Origin: Erwinia typographi
GTDB taxonomy: Bacteria > Pseudomonadota > Gammaproteobacteria > Enterobacterales > Enterobacteriaceae
Direction of reading: 5' to 3'
Length of the DNA stretch: 38,568 nucleotides
Assembly: GCF_000773975.1 (NCBI RefSeq)
Contig: NZ_JRUQ01000102.1
Coordinates: 1 to 38,568, forward strand
In this document: in pieces, positions 1-7,938 of the stretch
Numbering within the stretch: position 1 is the stretch's first letter
Layout of the letters: the number at the start of each line of letters is the position of its first letter
The notes under the pieces: generated by a model
Told to the model about the DNA's origin: nothing
The model's database searches: none
The model's input: only the letters and a program-made list of their open reading frames with translations
Program-made: the position numbers and the translations under genes

Positions 1-36
1 CCTATATCAGGACTAGTCACAGACTTCGGGCTTCGC

Positions 37-1374
37 TCAGACTTTTTCCTGTGAAGGCAGCGAGGTCGCCGCCCGCTTCGCCACGCGGTTAAACACGATA
101 TTCAGCGTGACGGATACGAGGCAGGCCGCGCTGATGCCGGAATGGAAAAGGGTGCGTACCCAGCCGGGAAACTGGTCATAGAACGAGGGCATCACAATTG
201 GAATCATGCCGAAGGCAATCGAGGTCGCCACAATCACCAGGTTCATATTGTCTTTGTAATCCACCTTCGCCAGAGTACGAATCCCGCTGGCCGCGACGGT
301 GCCAAACAGCACCACGCCTGCTCCGCCGAGCACCGGCATCGGTACGGCAGCAATAATCCGTCCCAAAACGGGCAGGCAGCCCAGCACAACGAGGATCACC
401 CCTCCAGCGGCAACCACATAGCGGCTCTTGATCCCGGTGATCGCCACCAGCCCGATGTTTTGCGCAAAGGCACTCTGCGGGAAGGAGTTAAACACCGGCG
501 CCAGCGCGCTGGTCAGCATATCGGCCCGCAGCCCGTTGGTAATGCGTTTACCGTCCACCGGCGTCCCAACGATTTCCCCTATCGCGATCAGCCCGGCGGT
601 GGTTTCCGTCAGCAGCACCAGCACAATCAGCGTCATCGACAGAATCGCCGCCGCGTCGAAGACCGGAAAACCAAAGCTCAGAACGCCAGGTACGGCAACG
701 ATATCGCCCTGCAACACCGTTGAAAAGTGTGTAGTGCCCCTGAAGACGGCGAACAGCGTGCCGAGCATCATCGCCAGCAGCACCGCCATCCGCTTAACCG
801 CGCCGTTGCCAATACGGTTAAGCAGCAGCACCAGCCCAAGAGTAATCGCCGCAAGGCCAATGTTTGACGTTGAGCCCCACTCTGGCGCGGCAGGATTGCC
901 GCCCATCGCCCAGCGTGCGGCCACCGGCATCAGCGACAGGCCGATCACGGCGATCACGGTGCCGGTCACCACCGGCGGGAAAAAGCGAATAATGTGCGCG
1001 AACAGCGGCGCAATCAGCAGGCCGATCAGCGAGGATGCGATCACTGCGCCAAAAACCACTGGCAGCCCCCCACCGCTGGTGACCAGCGCGACCATCGTGG
1101 CAACGCCGGCAAAGGAGACGCCCTGCACCAGCGGCAGGCGCGAGCCAAAGCCCGGCATCCCCAGCGCCTGAAGCAGCGTGGCAAAGCCGCTGACGAACAG
1201 CGCGGCGGTTACCAGCATCCCCAGCTCTCCGCCGCCTAATCCGGCCGCCGAGCCGATAATCAGCGGCGGCGCGATAATTCCACCGTACATAGTAAGCACA
1301 TGCTGTAATCCCCAGGCAAAGGTTTTCCCCGCCGGATAACGCGTATCTTCTGGCCTGACGCGATCTTTAGTCAT
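37..1374 (-). CDS. NCS2-family purine (urate/xanthine) permease, HpxP-like
   Basis: This 445-residue, very hydrophobic protein has the length and some 12-14 membrane segments of nucleobase:cation symporter-2 carriers. Family marks are visible: a QHVLTMYGG stretch near residue 24 (the NCS2 QH motif) and a QNIGLVAITG segment about two thirds along. The family imports xanthine, urate or uracil with protons across the inner membrane. It is the last gene of the minus-strand chain that includes HIU hydrolase and OHCU decarboxylase, 61 nt after the hydrolase, so urate or xanthine is the likely substrate. It matches the hpxP position-class of Klebsiella hpxPQT, though here it comes last rather than first. 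Substrate is inferred from context; family membership is clear. Confidence 0.88.
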   Translation of the reverse strand: MTKDRVRPEDTRYPAGKTFAWGLQHVLTMYGGIIAPPLIIGSAAGLGGGELGMLVTAALFVSGFATLLQALGMPGFGSRLPLVQGVSFAGVATMVALVTSGGGLPVVFGAVIASSLIGLLIAPLFAHIIRFFPPVVTGTVIAVIGLSLMPVAARWAMGGNPAAPEWGSTSNIGLAAITLGLVLLLNRIGNGAVKRMAVLLAMMLGTLFAVFRGTTHFSTVLQGDIVAVPGVLSFGFPVFDAAAILSMTLIVLVLLTETTAGLIAIGEIVGTPVDGKRITNGLRADMLTSALAPVFNSFPQSAFAQNIGLVAITGIKSRYVVAAGGVILVVLGCLPVLGRIIAAVPMPVLGGAGVVLFGTVAASGIRTLAKVDYKDNMNLVIVATSIAFGMIPIVMPSFYDQFPGWVRTLFHSGISAACLVSVTLNIVFNRVAKRAATSLPSQEKV

Positions 1375-1398
1375 AGCTGCTGCCTTTTTGACTGTCTG

Positions 1399-1420
1399 CC
1401 CGCAGAGCGACGCCTGCGGG
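1399..1420 (-). other. intercistronic hairpin before the NCS2 permease gene
   Basis: A 7-bp inverted repeat (CCCGCAG / CTGCGGG, 8-nt loop) fills part of the 61-nt gap between the HIU hydrolase and permease genes. No T-run follows on the minus strand, so it is not a strong intrinsic terminator. It could set the permease level by mRNA processing or partial attenuation; this is inference. Confidence 0.3.
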
Positions 1421-1435
1421 AATAGGGTTGCCGAA

Positions 1436-1771
1436 TCAGCTGCCGCGGTAGGTGGACCACGACCACGGCGAGATCAGGAACGGCAGATGGTAATGGCTGC
1501 CGCCCTCGGGAAGAACAAAATCGATTTGCGCGCACGGGTAGAGCGTTTCACGCCCGCTGGCGGCAAAATAGCGGCCCAGATCGGCAATCAGGCGATACTG
1601 CCCCGCCGCCAGGCCTTCCGGCGTTAAGTCCCTGATGCGCCCGTCAGCATCGGTACTGCCCTGAGCCACCGGCTGCCAGCCATGAGGGCTATGCTGCTGT
1701 AGAGAAATGCTGACGCCAACCGCCGGTTTGCCAAGGGCGGTATCCAGCACATGGGTGGTAATGGTATTCAT
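1436..1771 (-). CDS. uraH: 5-hydroxyisourate hydrolase (UraH/HpxT)
   Basis: A 111-residue transthyretin-related protein. The start MNTITTHVLD and the C-terminal YRGS are the two signature ends of HIU hydrolases. His7, a conserved Arg and the HYH motif near residue 93 are expected at the active site of the homotetramer. It hydrolyses 5-hydroxyisourate, the product of urate oxidation, to OHCU in the cytoplasm. The ATG overlaps the stop of the OHCU decarboxylase gene by 4 nt, so translation is coupled to the next pathway step. It equals HpxT of Klebsiella. Length and both motifs are complete. Confidence 0.95.
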   Translation of the reverse strand: MNTITTHVLDTALGKPAVGVSISLQQHSPHGWQPVAQGSTDADGRIRDLTPEGLAAGQYRLIADLGRYFAASGRETLYPCAQIDFVLPEGGSHYHLPFLISPWSWSTYRGS

Positions 1772-2262
1772 GCAAACGTCTCCTTCAGACGCAACAGGGT
1801 GATTTCGCGCAGCTGGCCGAGGGCTTCCTGCTGCTCCTGTTGCGGATCGTTAGCCAGCCGCCTCAGCAGCTCGGCAAGCATCTCTTCGCCGCTGCGACCC
1901 TTCGCGCGGATTAAAAACACCCGGCCAAAGCGCTGTTCATAGGCGGCATTTCCGGCCTTCAGCGCCTGTTTCAATGCGGTATCCTCAGCATTAACGCTGG
2001 ACTGCTCGCCCCGCGACAGCTCGGCTTCTTTGCCGCTACCCTGCGCCTTTTCACCGATACGCGGATGGGCGGACAAGGCCTTGTTCAGCGCCTGAGCATC
2101 CCAGGCCGCCGCCAGCCGGTCGCCAGTTTCCAGCAGCGCGGTCAGCGAAGAGAATGGCCTGGCCGCCACCAGCGCCTGTTGCCAGGCGGGGATGGCGACG
2201 CAGTGAGCAATCAGCTTTTTCGCTTCGGCAACCGGAGCCTGATTAAACGGTTCCAGTTTCAC
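1768..2262 (-). CDS. uraD: OHCU decarboxylase (UraD/HpxQ)
   Basis: A 164-residue all-alpha protein of the 2-oxo-4-hydroxy-4-carboxy-5-ureidoimidazoline decarboxylase family. His66 in the AHPRIGEK motif and Glu86 in the EQSSV motif correspond to catalytic residues. FGRVFLIRAKGRS near residue 115 is the conserved FGxxFxIxAxGRS segment. It makes S-allantoin from the product of HIU hydrolase. The gene overlaps hpxK by 4 nt upstream and uraH by 4 nt downstream, fitting one polycistronic message. It is equivalent to Klebsiella HpxQ. No anomalies are seen. Confidence 0.95.
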   Translation of the reverse strand: MKLEPFNQAPVAEAKKLIAHCVAIPAWQQALVAARPFSSLTALLETGDRLAAAWDAQALNKALSAHPRIGEKAQGSGKEAELSRGEQSSVNAEDTALKQALKAGNAAYEQRFGRVFLIRAKGRSGEEMLAELLRRLANDPQQEQQEALGQLREITLLRLKETFA

Positions 2263-3527
2263 CTTGCGCCTCCTGAAGCAACGTCATAAACCACCCGGCT
2301 GTAGGCCTGGATGGCCTGGGCGACATCTTTCTCCATCACCGCTTCAGCCGGGTGGTGACTGATACCGCGATCGTTGCGCACGAACAGCATCCCCACCGGC
2401 CAGCGTTCAGCAATTGCAATTGCATCATGCCCTGCTCCGCTTGGCAGCGAAACGCTGCGGCCCTGCACGCCTGAGACGGCGCGGCTTAAGACGGCCTGCA
2501 GGCTTTCATCACAGCGGGTGGCAGGGATCTGGTAATACTCTTCCGCGCTAAAGGTCAACCCACGCCGCAGCGCGATGGCTTCCGCCTGCGTCAGCAGATC
2601 GGAGAGCAATTCTGCCAGCGGTCGATCCTCAGGCCCGCGAATGTCCAGCGTCAGCGCCACCTCGCCGGCAATAACGTTAACCGCCCCCGGCACGCAGCTC
2701 AGCGTGCCGACCGTCGCCACCAGCTGTGGGCTATGCTTCGGCGTGGTTTGCTCAATGTAAACCATCCATTCGGCGGCGGCGGCCAGCGCGTCTTTGCGAT
2801 GCGACATCGGCACCGTACCCGCGTGCCCGGCCTCGCCGATAAACTGGCAGTTCAGACGACGCGCGCCGTTGATGGCGGTGACCACGCCCAGCGCCAGCTC
2901 TTCCTGCTCCAGGCAAGGCCCCTGCTCAATGTGCAGCTCGAGGTAAGCCACGATATCGCTGACGTCGCGCTCGGCCTGGTGAATAGCCTCGCTATCCAGC
3001 CCCACGTCCGCCATCGCCTGGGCAACGGTAATGCTGTTGCCGTCCGGGTGGCTGATCCAGCTCTCTGGCCAGCTGCCGGTTATGCCCCGGCTGCCCAGCA
3101 GCGTAATGCCAAAGCGAGTGCCTTCTTCGTCGCCGAATCCGACGATTTCCACCGCCAGCGGCAGACGCAGCTGCTGCTGATGCAGCGCCTGGACGGTTTC
3201 GATGGCGGTCAGCACGCCGAGCATCCCGTCATAGCGGCCCGCGTTGCGCACGGTGTCCAGATGCGACCCCAGCAGCAGCGCCGGAGCGCCCGGCTCCAGC
3301 CCTTCATAGCGGCCGCAAATATTGCCAACGCTGTCCTGCCAGACGCGCATTCCCGCCGCACGCATCCATTCGCCCACCAGCACGTTCGCCTGCATATGCT
3401 CAGGCGAGAGATAAACGCGCGTCAACTGGCCGGGCGTTTCGGTAATCTCCGCCAGACGGTCGCAGCGCGCCATGACCCGTGCGGCGGCCTGCGCCGCGCC
3501 TGCGGCACTCATCAGGCCTGCACTCAT
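2259..3527 (-). CDS. hpxK: allantoate amidohydrolase HpxK (M20 family)
   Basis: A 422-residue M20/M28-type binuclear metallo-amidohydrolase. Metal ligands are recognisable: His89 and Asp91 in GSHLDTV, Asp100 in GRYDG, the GFGDEEGTRFG motif around residues 130-140, and His199 in the HIEQGP motif. Allantoate amidohydrolases, ureidoglycolate hydrolases and N-carbamoyl amino acid hydrolases share these. Its position between the ureidoglycine aminotransferase and OHCU decarboxylase genes favours allantoate to ureidoglycine plus ammonia and CO2. Its ATG shares one base with the hpxJ stop (TGATG). A second Met at residue 6 is an alternative start. Family is certain; substrate comes from synteny. Confidence 0.9.
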   Translation of the reverse strand: MSAGLMSAAGAAQAAARVMARCDRLAEITETPGQLTRVYLSPEHMQANVLVGEWMRAAGMRVWQDSVGNICGRYEGLEPGAPALLLGSHLDTVRNAGRYDGMLGVLTAIETVQALHQQQLRLPLAVEIVGFGDEEGTRFGITLLGSRGITGSWPESWISHPDGNSITVAQAMADVGLDSEAIHQAERDVSDIVAYLELHIEQGPCLEQEELALGVVTAINGARRLNCQFIGEAGHAGTVPMSHRKDALAAAAEWMVYIEQTTPKHSPQLVATVGTLSCVPGAVNVIAGEVALTLDIRGPEDRPLAELLSDLLTQAEAIALRRGLTFSAEEYYQIPATRCDESLQAVLSRAVSGVQGRSVSLPSGAGHDAIAIAERWPVGMLFVRNDRGISHHPAEAVMEKDVAQAIQAYSRVVYDVASGGAR

Positions 3528-4765
3528 CAGCGGCTCCCGTGGGCGTAATGATCCCAGGCTGACTGCATTGCGGCGCCCTGGGTAGTTTTAAAGCCCAGCC
3601 AGTTAAGCACCGACTCCAGCGCGCTGAGCGTCTGCATCACGCAGTCTTTGCGGGCGTTGTAACCCATGGTGCCGATCCGCCAGACCTTGCCGTGCAGCGG
3701 ACCAAATGAGGTGCCGATTTCAATGCCGAAGTCCTCCAGCATCAGCTTGCGGACCCGATCGCCGTTCACCCCCGGAGGGATGACCACGCCCAGCACGTTG
3801 TTCATCTTGTATTTCAGGTTGCCAAAGGTCTCAAGGCCCATGCCCTGAATGCCTTTCAGCAACGCATCGCCGTGCAGCTTATGCCGGGCGATGCCGTTAT
3901 CCAGCCCTTCCTCGAGGATCAGGCGAGCGCATTCACGGGCGCCGAACAGCGCGCTGGTGGCCTCCGTGTGGTGATTCAGCCGCTCCGGCCCCCAGTAATC
4001 CATGATCATGCCGAGATCGAAATAGTTCGAGTAGATCATCTCGTCATCGCCGTCCTGATGCGCCGCCGTACGGATCCCTTCCTCAATGCATTTACGCTTG
4101 CGGATTACCGCTTCCATCTGCGGGCTGAGGGTCACCGGCGAGGTCCCTGACGAGCCGCCGAGGCACTTTTGCATCCCCGCCGATACCGCATCCAGCCCCC
4201 AGGCATCGGTTTCCAGCGCGTTACCGGCAAACGAAGCGGTGGCGTCGGTATAGAACAGCACGCCGTACTTTTTGCAGATGCCGCCCAGCTCTTCCAGCGG
4301 TTGCAGCATAGTGGTAGAGGTATCGCCCTGCACCGTCAGCAGCAGGCGCGGCTGAACTTTTTTGATCGCATCTTCGATCTGATCTGGAGAGAACACTTCG
4401 CCCCACGGTACTTCAATGGTGTGGACTTCCGCGCGGCAGCGGCGGGCGATTTCGCACAGCAGATGGCCGAAGCGGCCGAAGACCGGCACCAGCACCTTGT
4501 CGCCGGGGCGGATGGCGGACAGCAGGATCGCTTCGATCCCGGCGCGCGAAGTGCCGTCGATCAGCATCGTCCACTGGTTTTCCGTGCGGAAAACGCCGCG
4601 ATACAGCGCCATCACCTCATTCATATACTGCGTCATCGCCGGGTCATACTGCCCCACCAGCTGGCTGGACATCGCGCGCAGCACGCGCGGATCGGCGTTA
4701 ATCGGCCCGGGCCCCATCAGCAGGCGCTGCGGCGGGTTGATCTGTGAGAATTTTGCTAAATCCAT
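3527..4765 (-). CDS. hpxJ: ureidoglycine aminotransferase HpxJ (class V)
   Basis: A 412-residue fold-type I, class V PLP aminotransferase of the alanine-glyoxylate/serine-pyruvate group. MGPGPINADPRVL near residue 17, the FYTDATAS segment around residue 175 with the cofactor-binding Asp, and Lys200 in AGMQKCLGG, the probable Schiff-base lysine, are visible. In Klebsiella HpxJ transaminates the unstable ureidoglycine with a 2-oxoacid, giving oxalurate. It lies between the ABC transporter genes (33-nt gap) and hpxK (1-nt overlap), so substrate would pass directly from HpxK. The alternative, serine- or alanine-glyoxylate transaminase, is less likely in this context. Confidence 0.88.
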   Translation of the reverse strand: MDLAKFSQINPPQRLLMGPGPINADPRVLRAMSSQLVGQYDPAMTQYMNEVMALYRGVFRTENQWTMLIDGTSRAGIEAILLSAIRPGDKVLVPVFGRFGHLLCEIARRCRAEVHTIEVPWGEVFSPDQIEDAIKKVQPRLLLTVQGDTSTTMLQPLEELGGICKKYGVLFYTDATASFAGNALETDAWGLDAVSAGMQKCLGGSSGTSPVTLSPQMEAVIRKRKCIEEGIRTAAHQDGDDEMIYSNYFDLGMIMDYWGPERLNHHTEATSALFGARECARLILEEGLDNGIARHKLHGDALLKGIQGMGLETFGNLKYKMNNVLGVVIPPGVNGDRVRKLMLEDFGIEIGTSFGPLHGKVWRIGTMGYNARKDCVMQTLSALESVLNWLGFKTTQGAAMQSAWDHYAHGSR

Positions 4766-4798
4766 CCGTTCCTTCCTTCTCCGCTGTAACCGGTGCGA

Positions 4799-5536
4799 TC
4801 AGCTCAGACCGCGCACCGACGAGATAAATTGTTTGAGTTCCTGCGTTTGGGGAGCGGCAAACACGCTTTTGCTGTCGCCCTGCTCCCAGACGCGCCCCTG
4901 ATGCATAAATACCACGCGGTCACCCACTTCACGGGCAAAGTTCATTTCGTGCGTCACCAGGATTAAGGTCATGCCTTCTTTGGCCAGTTGCTCCAGCACC
5001 TTCAGCACTTCCCCCACCAGCTCCGGGTCTAATGCCGAGGTAATTTCATCGCACAGCAGCACTTTCGGCGTCATTGCCAGCGCGCGGGCAATCGCCACTC
5101 GCTGCTGCTGGCCGCCGGACAGGTTGGCGGGAAAGTAGTCCATCCGCTCGCCAAGCCCCACTTTATTCAGCATCTGAGCCGCCAGCTGACGGCATTCCGC
5201 CTCGCTTTTTTTCAATACCCGGCGCGGAGCCAGCATGACGTTTTCCAGCGCGGTCATATGCGGGAACAGGTTGAAGTTCTGAAATACCATGCCGATGGAG
5301 CGGCTGATTTCACGCGCCTGTGAATCACGGTTGGTAATGGTCATGCCGCCCAGCTTGATGCTGCCTTCCTGGTAGCCCTCCAGGCCGTTCATGCAGCGCA
5401 GCAGGGTGCTTTTTCCCGAACCGCTGCGGCCGATAATTGAGATCACCTCGCCCATGTCGATATCCAAATCCACGCCCTTCAGCACATGGTTATCGCCATA
5501 GTATTTCTGCACCTGATTAATGGTGATGAGCGGCAT
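4799..5536 (-). CDS. amino-acid-type ABC transporter ATPase
   Basis: A 245-residue ATP-binding subunit of the polar amino acid uptake (PAAT) type. Walker A GRSGSGKST lies near residue 36, the signature LSGGQQQR near 140, Walker B LLCDEITSALDP near 160, and the switch His in LVTHE near 195. It energises the two permeases encoded immediately upstream, overlapping the last by 20 nt. By position it corresponds to the fourth gene of hpxFGHIJK. The operon suggests import of allantoate, allantoin or a related ureide, but sequence alone does not show the ligand. Confidence 0.9.
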   Translation of the reverse strand: MPLITINQVQKYYGDNHVLKGVDLDIDMGEVISIIGRSGSGKSTLLRCMNGLEGYQEGSIKLGGMTITNRDSQAREISRSIGMVFQNFNLFPHMTALENVMLAPRRVLKKSEAECRQLAAQMLNKVGLGERMDYFPANLSGGQQQRVAIARALAMTPKVLLCDEITSALDPELVGEVLKVLEQLAKEGMTLILVTHEMNFAREVGDRVVFMHQGRVWEQGDSKSVFAAPQTQELKQFISSVRGLS

Positions 5537-6173
5537 TGAATTTCTTCTCCAGATACTGGCTGTAGCGAGACAGCGGATAGCACATCAGGAAGTAGCCCAG
5601 CGCTACCAGCCCGAAAACTTTAAACGGTTGATAAGTCACGTTGTTCAGAACGGTGCCGGCCTTGGTCAGCTCAATAAATCCAATGATCGAGGCCAGCGCG
5701 GTGCCCTTAATTACCTGCACGGCGAACCCTACGGTCGGCGCGATGCCAATCCGCAGCGCCTGGGGCAACACCACGCGGTAGAGCGTCTGGCCGAAGCTCA
5801 GACCAAGGCAGCGCGACGCTTCCCACTGTCCTTTTGGCAGGGCGAGAATGCTGCCGTGCCAGATATCCACCAGAAACGCGCTGGTGTAGAAGGTCAGCGC
5901 CAGCGAGGCAGCGGTCCACGGCGAAACATCGACGCCAAACAGCGCCACGCCAAAGAATGCCAGAAACAACTGCATCAGCAGCGGCGTCCCCTGGAACAGT
6001 TCGATATAGCCCCGGATCAGCCGCATTGGCCAGCGGCGGCGGGTCAGACGAATCATCACCAGCGGCAGCGCTACCACGGTGCCGCCAAAGAAGGCGGTCA
6101 GCGACAGCAGCAGGGTCCAGCGGGCAGCCAGCAGCAAATTGCGCAGGATGTCCCAGTCAGTAAAGGTATTCAT
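5517..6173 (-). CDS. ABC transporter permease (HisM/GlnP type), second copy
   Basis: A 218-residue inner-membrane permease with about five membrane helices and the EAA-loop motif of the His/Glu/Gln family (EASRCLGLSFGQTLYRVVLPQA). The ATG at 6173 was chosen because it forms an ATGA overlap with the preceding permease stop and has an AGGGAG ribosome site 9 nt upstream. A start at 6194 would add seven residues. It presumably pairs with the other permease as a heterodimer. Its 3' end overlaps the ATPase gene by 20 nt. Substrate not determinable from sequence. Confidence 0.88.
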   Translation of the reverse strand: MNTFTDWDILRNLLLAARWTLLLSLTAFFGGTVVALPLVMIRLTRRRWPMRLIRGYIELFQGTPLLMQLFLAFFGVALFGVDVSPWTAASLALTFYTSAFLVDIWHGSILALPKGQWEASRCLGLSFGQTLYRVVLPQALRIGIAPTVGFAVQVIKGTALASIIGFIELTKAGTVLNNVTYQPFKVFGLVALGYFLMCYPLSRYSQYLEKKFNAAHHH

Positions 6174-6838
6174 CCCTGCTCGCTCCCTAACCATTTACGC
6201 CCGGCGGCCAGCAAGATCTGGCGCAGGGCAATCGACAGCGCCAGGTAGATCAGCGTGGTCACCAGATAAACTTCAAAACTCAAAAAGGTCCGTGACTGGA
6301 TCAGGTTAGCGGCAAAGGTCAGCTCTTCATAAGAGACCTGTGAGACCACTGACGAACCCAGCATCACGATAATGCACTGGCTGACCAGCGCCGGGTAAAT
6401 CCGCCGCAGCGAGGGCGGCAGAACCACCCGCATAAAGGTTTGCAGGCGGGTTAACCCCAGCACCCGCCCAGCTTCCCACTGCCCTTTTGGCGTAACCTGA
6501 ATACCGGCGCGGATGATCTCGGTGCTGTACGCGCCAAGATTAATCAGCATGGCCAGCAGCGCCGCCTCGCCAGCGGTCAGCTTCAGCCCAAGATTCGGCA
6601 GGCCAAAGACGATAAAAAACAGCTGCACCACAAACGGCGTGTTGCGGATCAGCTCAACATAGCAGCCCCAGAGGCGGCTAAGCAGCGAAGGTTTGCCGCT
6701 GCGCAGGGCCGCGCCAAAAATGCCGAGCGCCACGCCGCCTGCGGTTGCCAATACGGTAAGCTGGATGGTTACCCACAGGCCGGAGAGAAGTTCCGGCCAG
6801 AAGGGCCAGAGCGCCGGGAAATTGAGTTGCCCAATCAT
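6170..6838 (-). CDS. ABC transporter permease (HisM/GlnP type), first copy
   Basis: A 222-residue membrane protein of the same family as its neighbour, with the EAA loop motif EAGRVLGLTRLQTFMRVVLPPSLR around two thirds along. The ATG at 6838 has AAGGG six nt upstream; a TTG two codons earlier is possible but less likely. It lies 9 nt after the binding-protein stop and overlaps the second permease by 4 nt. In PAAT transporters two such subunits form the channel. By order it is the second gene of an hpxFGHIJK-type operon. Confidence 0.88.
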   Translation of the reverse strand: MIGQLNFPALWPFWPELLSGLWVTIQLTVLATAGGVALGIFGAALRSGKPSLLSRLWGCYVELIRNTPFVVQLFFIVFGLPNLGLKLTAGEAALLAMLINLGAYSTEIIRAGIQVTPKGQWEAGRVLGLTRLQTFMRVVLPPSLRRIYPALVSQCIIVMLGSSVVSQVSYEELTFAANLIQSRTFLSFEVYLVTTLIYLALSIALRQILLAAGRKWLGSEQG

Positions 6839-6847
6839 CAGCAACCC

Positions 6848-7633
6848 TTACGCACCGAGGTCCGCAGGCAGCGGCGCTTTCAGCCACTCTTCAGACATGC
6901 CGTTCAGCGTCTTGTCTTTGATCGCCTGCTCAATCAGCCCGTCAACCTTCGCCTTTAGCGCCGGTTCATTTTTGCGCAGGCCGATAAAGCACGGCGAGTC
7001 TTTCAGCATAAATTTAGCCACCGGCGCTTTGTCCGCGTTCTGGCGGGCAATCGCCGCGACCACCAGGTTGCCCGTAGCGACATATTGCACCTGACCAGAC
7101 AGGTAAGCAGACAGCGTGGTGTTGTTATCCTCATAACGTTTAAGCTGAGTATCTTTTGGCGCAAGGTCGGTCAGCACCATGTCTTCCACCGCGCCGCGGG
7201 TCACGCCGATGCTTTGACCACTCAGTCCGGCGGCATCTTTCAGCGACGCGTCTTTCGGACCAAACACGCCAAGGAAGAACGGCGCATAGGCGCGGCTGAA
7301 ATCGATAACTTTTTCACGCTCGGCATTTTTCCCCATGCTGGAAATCACCAGGTCTACCTTATCGGTTTGCAGATAAGGAACGCGGTTAGCGCTGGTCACC
7401 GGCACCAGCTGCAACTTAAGTTTCATCTGCTTCGCCAGATATTTTGCCATATCAATGTCGTAACCCTGCGGTTGCAGATCGGTGCCGACTGAACCAAACG
7501 GCGGAAAGTCCTGCGGCACGGCCACGCGGAGAACACCCCGTTTTTCAATATCCTGTAGCTGGTCGGCTACGGCATGAGTCATCTGCGTTAACATCAGCGC
7601 TGCGCCTGCAATGGCCAGTAAAACTTTTTTCAT
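6848..7633 (-). CDS. periplasmic substrate-binding protein, SBP family 3
   Basis: A 261-residue secreted protein. The ATG at 7633 begins MKKVLLAIAGAALML, a clear Sec signal peptide cleaved near THA or AVA around residues 21-24, and has GGGGA upstream. A longer frame from 7693 is rejected because it would place residues before the signal peptide. The mature part follows the family 3 pattern: GVLRVAVPQDFPPFG, GYDIDMAKYLA, VDLVISSM, REKVIDFSRAY. It captures the ligand for the following permeases. First gene after the sigma-54 promoter, it should be the most highly expressed. Ligand is probably a ureide by context. Confidence 0.9.
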   Translation of the reverse strand: MKKVLLAIAGAALMLTQMTHAVADQLQDIEKRGVLRVAVPQDFPPFGSVGTDLQPQGYDIDMAKYLAKQMKLKLQLVPVTSANRVPYLQTDKVDLVISSMGKNAEREKVIDFSRAYAPFFLGVFGPKDASLKDAAGLSGQSIGVTRGAVEDMVLTDLAPKDTQLKRYEDNNTTLSAYLSGQVQYVATGNLVVAAIARQNADKAPVAKFMLKDSPCFIGLRKNEPALKAKVDGLIEQAIKDKTLNGMSEEWLKAPLPADLGA

Positions 7634-7688
7634 TAGGTGTTCCCCGAGTAATAAAAACATGAAACGAAAGGTTCTTAAAGAGTTTATT

Positions 7689-7704
7689 TGCAACTAATGT
7701 GCCA
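7689..7704 (-). promoter_or_regulatory. sigma-54 (RpoN) promoter of the ABC-hpxJK-uraDH-permease operon
   Basis: On the minus strand the sequence reads TGGCAC-N5-TTGCA, preceded by C and followed by A: an exact match to the -24/-12 consensus. The start point should fall near 7678, about 45 nt before the binding-protein ATG. Such a perfect match in the only non-coding stretch upstream of the operon is strong evidence for RpoN control. Confidence 0.9.
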
Positions 7705-7919
7705 GCAGCATGGCGGGCAGTAGAATTTTTTCATCACGGGGAAATCGACAGGCAAAAGGGGTCAGGACAGCGGATAAAAACGGTTAAGGAACGCGAAGTT
7801 AAGCATTTTGCGGCCAGAACCGCCAGGCAATCGTTTGCTATAGAGATAAAAGTCCGGAACAGAGGGACGGGATGATGGGGCAGGAAGGATGGACGCCGTG
7901 CGCCCCAAAAACAGGCAAA

Positions 7920-7934
7920 GCACCAAAATGGTGC
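7920..7934. promoter_or_regulatory. NtrC (NRI) enhancer-binding site
   Basis: GCACCA-AAA-TGGTGC is a perfect 6+6 dyad and matches the classical NtrC consensus core GCACC-N5-GGTGC. It is centred near -250 relative to the predicted sigma-54 start point, a normal enhancer distance. It abuts the 3' end of hpxU. The rest of 7705-7919 shows no gene and no second equally good site. Confidence 0.8.
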
Positions 7935-7938
7935 CCCA

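Noticed and set aside
428..1171. Open frame antisense to the NCS2 permease (247 codons)
   Set aside because: Low-complexity Ser/Thr/Ile/Pro composition typical of the complement of a membrane protein gene; no domain recognisable.
2733..3548. Long open frame antisense to hpxK (271 codons)
   Set aside because: It mirrors the GC-rich reading frame of hpxK, shows no family pattern and has no suitable context; a shadow frame.
5520..6248. Open frame antisense to the ABC permeases (242 codons)
   Set aside because: Gln/Arg/His-rich complement of hydrophobic coding DNA; no ribosome site or family match.
7888..7904. Second NtrC site 32 bp from the strong one
   Set aside because: The sequence at that spacing matches the consensus no better than chance.
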